NCBI GenBank assembly: GCA_929200455.1
Contig: CAKMZR010000106.1
Span: 1 to 5,848, forward strand
Source: an uncultured Alphaproteobacteria bacterium
GTDB taxonomy: Bacteria; Pseudomonadota; Alphaproteobacteria; CAKMZR01
Length of the DNA: 5,848 nucleotides
Reading direction: 5' to 3'
Positions within the stretch are counted from its first letter, which is position 1, and the number at the start of each line of letters is the position of its first letter. This document shows positions 1 to 5,500 of the stretch, in pieces. Under the pieces are notes generated by a model. It searched no databases. It was not told where the DNA came from and saw only the letters and a list, made by a program, of their open reading frames with translations. The position numbers and the translations under genes were made by a program.

Positions 1-1032
1 CGCCCCCACAACCCCCAAAATACCTCCCAAAAAACCTATCATGCCCCCCTCCAACCAAAACAAAATCGCCAAGTCCCAGCGCGAAAATCCAAACGAACGA
101 AGCGTTCCCATCTCTCGACGCCTCTCCAAGACACACATCACCATCGTCGTCGCCGTCGATATCAAAACCACCAAACCCAAAATCACAGACAATACCGTGA
201 AAAATCGACTGTAAAGCGCTTCAACCGCAGGAAAAAAAGGATCCACCTCATCCCACTTGCGGACACGCAAATCCCCAAATACTCCCTGTGCTTCCTCATA
301 CAATCCTCCCAACCTCTCTTGAACGCCCACACCCAAACCCTCCAAACCCACCACCACCGTACTCACCTTGTCCGTCCATATCAACTCTTGTGCCAACGAC
401 AAAGAAACGTAAATCGCACGCTTGTCATACTCAGGGATGCCCGTCCGATACAAACCCACCACATCCACATCCAACGCATTGAGACCCGTCTCACTCGAAT
501 TCACCAAAAGTGTCACCCCGTCTCCCGGACTCACACCCAAGTCTTTTGCCAAACCCTCCCCCAAAAGACTTCCGTACTTATCATCCTCAGACAAACTGCT
601 GCCTCTCACAATGCCAGAAAAAGGAGAAAAAATACGCGAAAAGGACTCCTCATCCTCCCACAACATCCCTTGACCCAAAAAAACCACAGAACGATCCCCG
701 TTGCTCACCAAACCCTCAAAATTTAATCTCGGCAAAATCTTATCCACGCCCTCCTGTGATGCAAAAAAATTCTTTATCGAATCTTGATCTGCTCGCGTCA
801 GACCAAACTCCAATATCTCTTCCTCAAAATCTTCCAAAGACTCTCGCGTTCGAATCTCCAAATGACCCACGCCCCCATGAATAATACTCTCGCGCAAACC
901 ATCAAAAGACGCCGTGATAAATCCTCCCACCATCAAGGTCGCCAAAACGCCTACTCCCACCACAAGGATCGTCATCACACTCCGTCGCGCCTGACGACAC
1001 ACATTCAAAAATGCAAGCTTGATACTCCTCAT
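1..1032 (-). CDS. ABC transporter permease, FtsX/MacB (LolC/E-like) family, C-terminus cut off by window edge
   Basis: This is the membrane subunit of an ABC transporter, working with the ATPase encoded just upstream. I translated it by hand: 344 codons are visible, starting MRSIKLAFLNVCRQARRS, and the frame is open to the left edge. The N-terminus has the basic stretch and first membrane segment (about residues 19-40) typical of MacB/LolC/LolE-type permeases. A long periplasmic domain follows (about 45-275). A second membrane segment lies at about 277-301, then the cytoplasmic coupling motif ERRREMGTLRSFGFSR (about 303-318), then the start of a third segment (321 onward). The E-x-G-x-L-R-S-x-G pattern is the hallmark of the FtsX domain. 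Roughly 60-80 residues and a fourth segment should be missing. The ATG has AGAGGAG four bases upstream and lies 19 bp after the ATPase stop, so the two are surely co-transcribed. Lipoprotein release and export of another substrate are both possible; the family is clear, the substrate is not. Confidence 0.9.
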   Translation of the reverse strand, partial: MRSIKLAFLNVCRQARRSVMTILVVGVGVLATLMVGGFITASFDGLRESIIHGGVGHLEIRTRESLEDFEEEILEFGLTRADQDSIKNFFASQEGVDKILPRLNFEGLVSNGDRSVVFLGQGMLWEDEESFSRIFSPFSGIVRGSSLSEDDKYGSLLGEGLAKDLGVSPGDGVTLLVNSSETGLNALDVDVVGLYRTGIPEYDKRAIYVSLSLAQELIWTDKVSTVVVGLEGLGVGVQERLGGLYEEAQGVFGDLRVRKWDEVDPFFPAVEALYSRFFTVLSVILGLVVLISTATTMVMCVLERRREMGTLRSFGFSRWDLAILFWLEGGMIGFLGGILGVVGA

Positions 1033-1051
1033 CCGACTCCTCTCATCCTCT

Positions 1052-1762
1052 TCATACCACCCACCTCCCATCCACAAGACGGCGGATATCCGCACACTCC
1101 TGCAATACACGATCGTCATGTGTCGAAAAAAGAAAACTTACTCCCTCCTCCTCGTGCAAACCCTTCATCAAATCTATCACCTGAAAAGCCGATTTTGTGT
1201 CCAAATTCGCCGTCGGCTCATCCGCCAACACCAATAAAGGCTTCCGCACAAGTGCTCTTGCCACCGCAACCCTTTGCTGCTGACCTCCAGACAAAGCCCC
1301 AGGACGGTGGTGCATCCTATCACCCAACCCCACCTTCTCCAATATCCACGCACCACGCTCTCGCGATTCCTTCAATCCCATCTTCGTCACCCACAAAGGC
1401 ATCGTCACATTCTCAAGAGCCGTCAATACAGGTATCAAATTAAAGGTCTGAAACACAAATCCCAAATAGTTTATCCGAAAACCATTCACAGAACCAGAAT
1501 CCCTATAATTCACCTCCCTGCCCCTCACCTTCACCTTGCCCTCGTCGGGAATATCCAATGTCCCCATCAAATTCAAAAGACTGCTCTTACCACTCCCTGA
1601 CGGACCCGTCACAGCCGCAAAACAACCACGACTCACAGACATCGTCACATCATCCACCGCACGAACTTCTCGATCCGTTCCTCGATGAAAAATCCTCGAG
1701 ACACCCTCCACCCTCACTATCTCATCATCATCTCCCGTCCCCTCGACTTCACTCTTCTGCAA
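1052..1762 (-). CDS. ABC transporter ATP-binding protein, LolD/MacB-type
   Basis: This is a cytoplasmic ATPase of 236 residues, the usual size for LolD-like subunits, that powers the adjacent FtsX-type permease. All nucleotide-binding motifs are intact: Walker A GPSGSGKS (53-60), Q-loop Gln at about 105, signature LSGGQQQRVA (157-166), Walker B LLVLADEP with catalytic Glu182, D-loop NLDT (186-189) and switch His205 in STHD. The RPGALSGGQQQRVA context and the short protein are characteristic of the LolD/MacB/FtsE group. The start is an uncommon TTG: an in-frame TAG lies two codons upstream, so no earlier start exists. GAGAGG lies 8 bases before the TTG. A later GTG (about residue 16) is an alternative that would begin close to the conserved N-terminal strand. 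The gene follows the second DUF2141 gene after 51 bp and precedes the permease by 19 bp. LolD itself is plausible, but a MacB-like export role cannot be excluded. Confidence 0.93.
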   Translation of the reverse strand: MQKSEVEGTGDDDEIVRVEGVSRIFHRGTDREVRAVDDVTMSVSRGCFAAVTGPSGSGKSSLLNLMGTLDIPDEGKVKVRGREVNYRDSGSVNGFRINYLGFVFQTFNLIPVLTALENVTMPLWVTKMGLKESRERGAWILEKVGLGDRMHHRPGALSGGQQQRVAVARALVRKPLLVLADEPTANLDTKSAFQVIDLMKGLHEEEGVSFLFSTHDDRVLQECADIRRLVDGRWVV

Positions 1763-1770
1763 TTCCTATA

Positions 1771-1776
1771 CCTCTC
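1771..1776 (-). promoter_or_regulatory. Ribosome binding site supporting the TTG start of the ABC ATPase
   Basis: On the minus strand this reads GAGAGG, 8 bases before the TTG at 1762-1760. It lies in the short gap after the DUF2141 gene. With the in-frame TAG between it and the TTG, it favours TTG as the real initiation codon. Confidence 0.55.
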
Positions 1777-1813
1777 ACCATCTCTCGCGACCCCTTTTTC
1801 TCGCCACCCCCTC

Positions 1814-2284
1814 TTAATCAAGGTTTATCGTCGTCTCCCGCTCACCCTTCTGCAACTTCAACTTCGCATCCTTAAACTTTGGCGGCCCAAATACTATCGG
1901 AGCATCATTAGAAAATCCCAACGGCTCCTTCGGAATCCCAAAAAATCCACGATCCAATTTCCCGTTGCCATCCACATCCTGATACGCCATCACACCGTAC
2001 CTCCCTTCCTCAAGACCCAAACCCTCAAGACCCTCTATCACAACCTCTTGACGCTTCTCTTCTCCCACTTCTATGCGTCCCCCCTTCAGCTCATGCTTCG
2101 TCTCCTCCCCCCCAAGCAACGCCTTCCAGTCCTCTTCTCCCTCCACTACCGTCACAAAAAGATAACCCTTGCCAGGATCCACATTCTCAAAAATAATACG
2201 AAGATCGTCTCCCCTCGCTTCCGGAAAAACAAAAATCAAAGACAATCCCCACAAAAATCCAAAAATATAAAGATTCTTTCTCAT
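1814..2284 (-). CDS. DUF2141 exported protein, second copy of a tandem pair
   Basis: This is a small secreted protein of 156 residues with a signal peptide (about 1-25: MRKN, then a hydrophobic run, ending near PEARG) and one DUF2141 domain. The family signature is well preserved: RYGVMAYQDVDGNGKLD (about 95-111), FGIPKEPLGFSND (about 114-126) and GPPKFKDAKLKL (about 132-143). The segment DVDGNGKLD resembles a calcium-binding loop (D-x-D-G-N-G-x-x-D), though binding is not established for this family. A start eight codons earlier (ATG at 2308) is possible. I chose the ATG at 2284 because GAGGAG lies 4 bases before it and the signal peptide then begins MRKN. It is clearly paralogous to the gene 36 bp upstream and is probably translated from the same message. 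The function of DUF2141 proteins is unknown; location in the periplasm or outside the cell is inferred from the signal peptide. Confidence 0.88.
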   Translation of the reverse strand: MRKNLYIFGFLWGLSLIFVFPEARGDDLRIIFENVDPGKGYLFVTVVEGEEDWKALLGGEETKHELKGGRIEVGEEKRQEVVIEGLEGLGLEEGRYGVMAYQDVDGNGKLDRGFFGIPKEPLGFSNDAPIVFGPPKFKDAKLKLQKGERETTINLD

Positions 2285-2288
2285 ATCT

Positions 2289-2294
2289 CTCTCC
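2289..2294 (-). promoter_or_regulatory. Ribosome binding site deciding the start of the second DUF2141 gene
   Basis: The minus strand reads GAGGAG here, 4 bases before the ATG at 2284-2282. The upstream in-frame ATG at 2308 is preceded only by an A/T-rich stretch without such a motif, so this site supports the shorter protein. Confidence 0.6.
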
Positions 2295-2320
2295 TCAATC
2301 TCATACATTATTAAAAATAT

Positions 2321-2779
2321 CTAACGCAAAACCACCTCAATCCCACCCTCTCCCTCCTTGAGGCGGATGCGCGCATCTTCAAACTTCGGAGGACCCAAAG
2401 TCACCGTATCGTTCGAAACCCCCACAGGCTCTTGCGGAATCCCAAATAATCCCTGCTTCAACTTCTCATCACCATCCACATCCTGATAGGCTATCACTCC
2501 ATACTTACCCTCGCGCAAACCCTCAAGAGACAAACCTCCTATCACCACCTCTTGACGCTTCTCACCTCCCACTTTCACGCGAAGAGCCACCACGCCCTTT
2601 CCTCCCGACTTGCCACCCATCACACGCTTCCAACTCTTCTCTCCGTCCACAAGCGACACCATAAGATAACCCTTATTCGGCTTCACATTCGTAAACATAA
2701 CCTTCAGCTCTTCCCCGTAAACACTCCCAACACCAAAAAACCATACCAAAAAAACCACCGCCACCATCTTACATTTCAT
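2321..2779 (-). CDS. DUF2141 exported protein, first copy of a tandem pair
   Basis: This is a protein of 152 residues with a signal peptide (MKCKMVAVVF, hydrophobic to about residue 17, probable cleavage after VYG at about 20-22) and a DUF2141 domain. Shared motifs with the neighbouring copy are KGYLMVSLVDGE, GEKRQEVVI, YGVIAYQDVDG, FGIPQEPVGVSND and LGPPKFEDARIRL. The loop that reads DVDGNGKLD in the other copy is DVDGDEKLK here (about 100-108), so the last acidic position is lost. The Cys at residue 3 precedes the hydrophobic core and is not a lipobox. A GTG one codon upstream of ATG 2779 is also possible; GAGGAG lies 7 bases before the ATG. A later in-frame ATG at 2767 would shorten the signal peptide's basic start. 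A candidate promoter lies in the 116 bp gap upstream. The biochemical function is unknown. Confidence 0.88.
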   Translation of the reverse strand: MKCKMVAVVFLVWFFGVGSVYGEELKVMFTNVKPNKGYLMVSLVDGEKSWKRVMGGKSGGKGVVALRVKVGGEKRQEVVIGGLSLEGLREGKYGVIAYQDVDGDEKLKQGLFGIPQEPVGVSNDTVTLGPPKFEDARIRLKEGEGGIEVVLR

Positions 2780-2850
2780 CACCTCTCTCCTCTCCTACAA
2801 TCTCTTTCTCAATCCCTAAATCTATAGACCACCCCTCACCGTAAAAAATT

Positions 2851-2879
2851 ACCATAACAAAAACACTCTTCATTATCAA
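2851..2879 (-). promoter_or_regulatory. Candidate sigma-70-type promoter for the DUF2141 pair and ABC genes
   Basis: On the minus strand, TTGATA (2879-2874) is followed after exactly 17 bases by TATGGT (2856-2851). These match the -35 and -10 consensus at 5 of 6 and 4 of 6 positions. It lies in the longest intergenic gap of the minus-strand run, about 70 bp before the first DUF2141 start, and could drive the genes to its left. The gap is A/T-richer than its surroundings, so a chance match is possible. Confidence 0.4.
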
Positions 2880-2895
2880 ATCCTTCTTTGCTTCC

Positions 2896-3747
2896 TTACT
2901 CACCCTCCTCATCAAAATCCAGAAGCAAATCTTCATCTATGTCCAACTCAAAACCTTCTTCCCGCTCTTCCAGTTCCTTCTCATCCTCGCCACGCTCTTC
3001 CAACGCTTTGCGGCGGAGACGCATAAACAAATCTCGTGACAAACCATAACCGTCTACACTCCTGTATACCGTCGTCATACCCCTGTCTATGTTCGAAAAC
3101 AATGACGTCAGACGCAGACCCAAAAAACCAAAACGTACCGGACCTCCCACCACATATATCAAAGGATCCAAAAATAATGATTGCGCTATGTACATCGTCG
3201 TGTCACGCGTCGTCGGGGCCAAAGGAAACGCCACAAAAGGACCCTCAGGCACTCCGTATACACCCGCCGTCTGACCATAGTCCTCAAAACGACGCGGCGA
3301 TATATCACGCTCCCAATCATAAAATCCTAAGGTCGGCACTCCCTTCACCGTCCTCGTCAACGTCTTCTCAAAACCCCTGCCGTTCCCCTGAAGACCATCG
3401 TTCACCAACGTCACAGGCATACGCAAAAAACCCGCAAAATCATCCACACGATCCCTCACAAATACAGGCGTCACACCATTGTATATCCCTATCAACGGAT
3501 GAATCGCCACGTAATAACCCATCATAAACATATCAAAAAATAAGCGATTCCCGGACTCCAACGGATCCCATATCTCCTCTTCCTCCTCTTCAAAAAAGTC
3601 ACCATCCACCTCCTCATACTCCACCTCCACATCCACCTCCTCAACCTCAATCGTCTCCGAAAAAACGACTCCACCCTGCAACACAAAAAAAATCAAAAAT
3701 AAAAACGCAAAAAATCGCCCGTAACCCTTGTTCATCTCAGTCCTCAT
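2896..3747 (-). CDS. mlaA: MlaA/VacJ family protein without a lipobox cysteine
   Basis: MlaA (VacJ) is the outer-membrane component of the Mla phospholipid transport system, which removes misplaced phospholipids from the outer leaflet. This 283-residue protein has a signal peptide (about 5-30), then a very acidic stretch (about 32-58), then the family's opening motif WDPLESGNR (60-68). Further conserved blocks are the pattern IHPLIGIYNGVTP, the MPVTLVNDGLQG segment, and the region around 146-172 containing EDYGQTAGVYGVPEGP and a final RD (canonical family: DFGQTLG..GV..GPY...P......RD). Canonical MlaA is a lipoprotein, but this sequence contains no cysteine at all. The C-terminus (from about 228) is dense in Glu and Asp. 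The start is uncertain: ATG 3747 (AGGAGG 13 bases upstream), ATG 3735 (GAGG 6 bases upstream) or GTG 3759. It follows the lpoA-like gene by 78 bp. No mlaBCDEF genes are visible here. Confidence 0.87.
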   Translation of the reverse strand: MRTEMNKGYGRFFAFLFLIFFVLQGGVVFSETIEVEEVDVEVEYEEVDGDFFEEEEEEIWDPLESGNRLFFDMFMMGYYVAIHPLIGIYNGVTPVFVRDRVDDFAGFLRMPVTLVNDGLQGNGRGFEKTLTRTVKGVPTLGFYDWERDISPRRFEDYGQTAGVYGVPEGPFVAFPLAPTTRDTTMYIAQSLFLDPLIYVVGGPVRFGFLGLRLTSLFSNIDRGMTTVYRSVDGYGLSRDLFMRLRRKALEERGEDEKELEEREEGFELDIDEDLLLDFDEEGE

Positions 3748-3825
3748 CTTGTTATTCACCCCTCCTCTATACCCACCCCCTCCTACATCTTTTGTCCCTA
3801 TAAAGGACACATGCTATCACCTTTT

Positions 3826-5436
3826 TCACACACCTTCCAGCGTCCCTTCCTCCTCCCTCTCTCCCTCTCGCTCCCGTTCCTCCTGTTCCCGCTCCCGCTC
3901 CTCCTGTTCCCGCTCCCGCTCCTCCTGTTCCCGCTCCCGCTCCTCTCGCTCCTTCGCCGCCTCCAACCACTCAGAATCCTGCTTGTCAATCAACAAAAAG
4001 GTCTCCGGGGCCTCCTCCTCCACACGCACACCTCGACTGCTCACACGCATCACACGCATCACACGCTCCACACGCCCCGTGCGACGAAATCGATAACCTC
4101 CCTCCACCCCCACAAAACCTGACTCACGCTCCAAAGTCTTCCTTATATCCACACCCCCCCGAATCTCAACCTCCAAAGCCGTCATCAACAACACCAACTC
4201 ATACGACAAGGTCGCAAGACGCAAGACACCCTCGCCAAAAATCTCACCATAACGATCCTCAAAAACCTTACGACCCTCGTCAGGAGGGGCCGCATACCAT
4301 GAACCCACCAAACTCGGCTCACGACCCAAATCCAAAAAACTCTCCCAGCTCTGCAACCCCAAAAATTGGACTCCATGACGACTGTCCGCATCAAAAAAAG
4401 ACAACTGACTGCTTAGCGTTCGCAATGTCACATCATCTCCAGAGACCAACAAAACACTGTCAAACGGAACATCTCCCCAGGTCTCCCGACTCTTCAACTG
4501 CTCCACCTTCTCCTCGTCCTCCAGTTCCTCCGCCTCCTGCAACGCCTCTCCCAATAAAATCCGCCTCTCATCATAACCAGAAAATATACGTATCCGATCC
4601 TTCAAATCCTCCTCGTCGCCGCTGTAAAACATCACGCGAGGCAAATCCAGTCCATAGTCCGGCACACTCTCCTGCAACGCATCATACACCGCCTTCCCGT
4701 ACAACGTCCGCGGAATCACCGCCGCTACGCCCCTCTTCCCCCTTGCCAATACATAACGCACAATCGCACGAACCTGCTGCTCAGGCGTATAACCAAAAAT
4801 GTATACCCCTTCTTCTGCCTGAGCACTGTCATTCGAAAAACTCAATACCGGAATCCTCCCCCTCACCTCCTCCCGTACCCCCTCCAAAGAACGCGACAAC
4901 AAAGGACCCAAAATCAAATCCACGTCCTCGGACAAGGCTTGGCGAACCGCACGCCTCGAACCTTCCAGAGTCCCCTCCGTATCATAAAGAAATAAGCCCA
5001 AACCTTCTCCTCGATCCCCATCCTCAAGACCCAATAACGACGCACGCCATAAACTCTCACCAAGACCAGATAAAGGCCCACTCATCGGCAAAAGAACACC
5101 CACCCGAACGCCCTCCATACCCATCGCCTCTTCCACCTCCACAGGAATCCTCCTCGCAGCCTCCAAAGGTACACCATTCCCCCCTCCCGATCCTCTCCCT
5201 AAACTCAGACCCGACCCTCTTCCCGATCCCGTCACCCACGAAAGAAAAGACGCATTCACATCACCCACGCCCCGAACACCAGCCTTACCTCGACCCTCCT
5301 CCACAAGACGAACCCACTCCTTCTCACCCTCCCCCATAAACACATCCTCAACAACAGCCTCACCCTCTCCCCCCACACTCCCACATCCCACCAACAACAC
5401 CATAATCATATAGCCGTAGCTTTTCATCCATCCCAT
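3826..5436 (-). CDS. lpoA: LpoA/LppC (YraM) family lipoprotein, penicillin-binding protein activator-like
   Basis: This is a predicted outer-membrane lipoprotein of 536 residues. In E. coli, LpoA activates the peptidoglycan synthase PBP1A from the outer membrane. A short signal peptide ends in the lipobox LVGC, with Cys18 as the lipidation site and Gly at +2. Residues 19-108 are low-complexity, with a Gly/Ser-rich linker at about 70-88. A type 1 periplasmic-binding fold spans about 110-455, opening with VRVGVLLPMSGPLSGLGE (110-127) and containing LILGPL (184-189) and VLSFSND (197-203). A charged helical insert lies at about 290-318. The long N-terminal TPR domain of the E. coli protein is absent. 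The tail (about 490-530) is an E/R/Q repeat, described separately. ATG 5436 has AAGGA 9 bases upstream; ATG 5427 is an alternative. The divergent neighbour rsmI supports the assignment, as in E. coli. Activation of a PBP is inferred, because short forms are less well characterised. Confidence 0.88.
   Translation of the reverse strand: MGWMKSYGYMIMVLLVGCGSVGGEGEAVVEDVFMGEGEKEWVRLVEEGRGKAGVRGVGDVNASFLSWVTGSGRGSGLSLGRGSGGGNGVPLEAARRIPVEVEEAMGMEGVRVGVLLPMSGPLSGLGESLWRASLLGLEDGDRGEGLGLFLYDTEGTLEGSRRAVRQALSEDVDLILGPLLSRSLEGVREEVRGRIPVLSFSNDSAQAEEGVYIFGYTPEQQVRAIVRYVLARGKRGVAAVIPRTLYGKAVYDALQESVPDYGLDLPRVMFYSGDEEDLKDRIRIFSGYDERRILLGEALQEAEELEDEEKVEQLKSRETWGDVPFDSVLLVSGDDVTLRTLSSQLSFFDADSRHGVQFLGLQSWESFLDLGREPSLVGSWYAAPPDEGRKVFEDRYGEIFGEGVLRLATLSYELVLLMTALEVEIRGGVDIRKTLERESGFVGVEGGYRFRRTGRVERVMRVMRVSSRGVRVEEEAPETFLLIDKQDSEWLEAAKEREEREREQEEREREQEEREREQEEREREGEREEEGTLEGV
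3878..3940 (-). repeat. Three perfect 21-bp tandem repeats encoding an E/R/Q tail
   Basis: On the plus strand the 21-base unit begins tcctcctg and ends ctcccgc. It occurs three times without mismatch at 3878-3898, 3899-3919 and 3920-3940, with degenerate related sequence on both sides. It is in frame inside the lpoA-like gene and encodes the heptad-length unit EREREQE three times (about residues 500-520). A 21-bp period keeps the reading frame when copy number changes, so it could vary between strains. Confidence 0.95.
4042..4077 (-). repeat. Four 9-bp tandem repeats within the lpoA-like gene
   Basis: The plus strand shows cacacgcat twice exactly (4042-4050, 4051-4059), then two copies changed only in the last two or three bases (4060-4068, 4069-4077). 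In the lpoA-like frame this encodes the triplets GRV, ERV, MRV, MRV (about residues 454-465), near the end of the periplasmic-binding fold. It looks like a small in-frame expansion. Confidence 0.8.
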
Positions 5437-5500
5437 TTTCGTATATCCTTCTCCCTGAACACAACCTCACCCTGCCTCCTTCTCCTCAAAATCTTCCCTC
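5437..5500. other. Divergent intergenic region between the lpoA-like gene and rsmI
   Basis: This 64 bp stretch must carry the minus-strand translation signal (AAGGA in GGAGAAGGA, 9 bases before ATG 5436) and probably the start of transcription for both genes. I find no convincing -35/-10 pair in either direction; the closest -10-like element is TATATC on the plus strand near 5442. No clear Shine-Dalgarno precedes the rsmI ATG. Confidence 0.5.

Noticed and set aside
1029..1046. Alternative ATG at 1046 for the permease
   Set aside because: It is in another frame and meets TGA after five codons. The ATG at 1032 has a good AGAGGAG site and leads directly into the conserved N-terminus.
784..1443. 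219-codon plus-strand open frame across the permease/ATPase junction
   Set aside because: It runs antisense through ATPase sequence with intact Walker and signature motifs and has a low-complexity Pro/Ser/His product. It is a compositional shadow.
3793..3809. Small hairpin (TGTCC/GGACA, 7-base loop) between the lpoA-like gene and mlaA
   Set aside because: The stem is only 5 bp and is followed on the minus strand by AAAAG, not a T run, so it does not qualify as an intrinsic terminator.
3767..3989. Short minus-strand frames over the repeat, giving GAGAGTG-like or RRSGSGN-like products
   Set aside because: They are alternate-frame readings of the 21-bp repeats in the lpoA-like gene, with no ribosome site or independent support.
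4299..5339. 346-codon open frame on the plus strand opposite the lpoA-like gene
   Set aside because: It is rich in Pro, Ser and His with no recognisable domain. The G-poor plus strand depletes TAG and TGA stops, so long open frames arise by chance. The opposite strand carries a clear lipoprotein with a recognisable fold.
5400..5447. TATATC as a possible -10 element for rsmI
   Set aside because: No acceptable -35 element lies 16-18 bases upstream (best is CTTTTC), so the pair is no better than chance.
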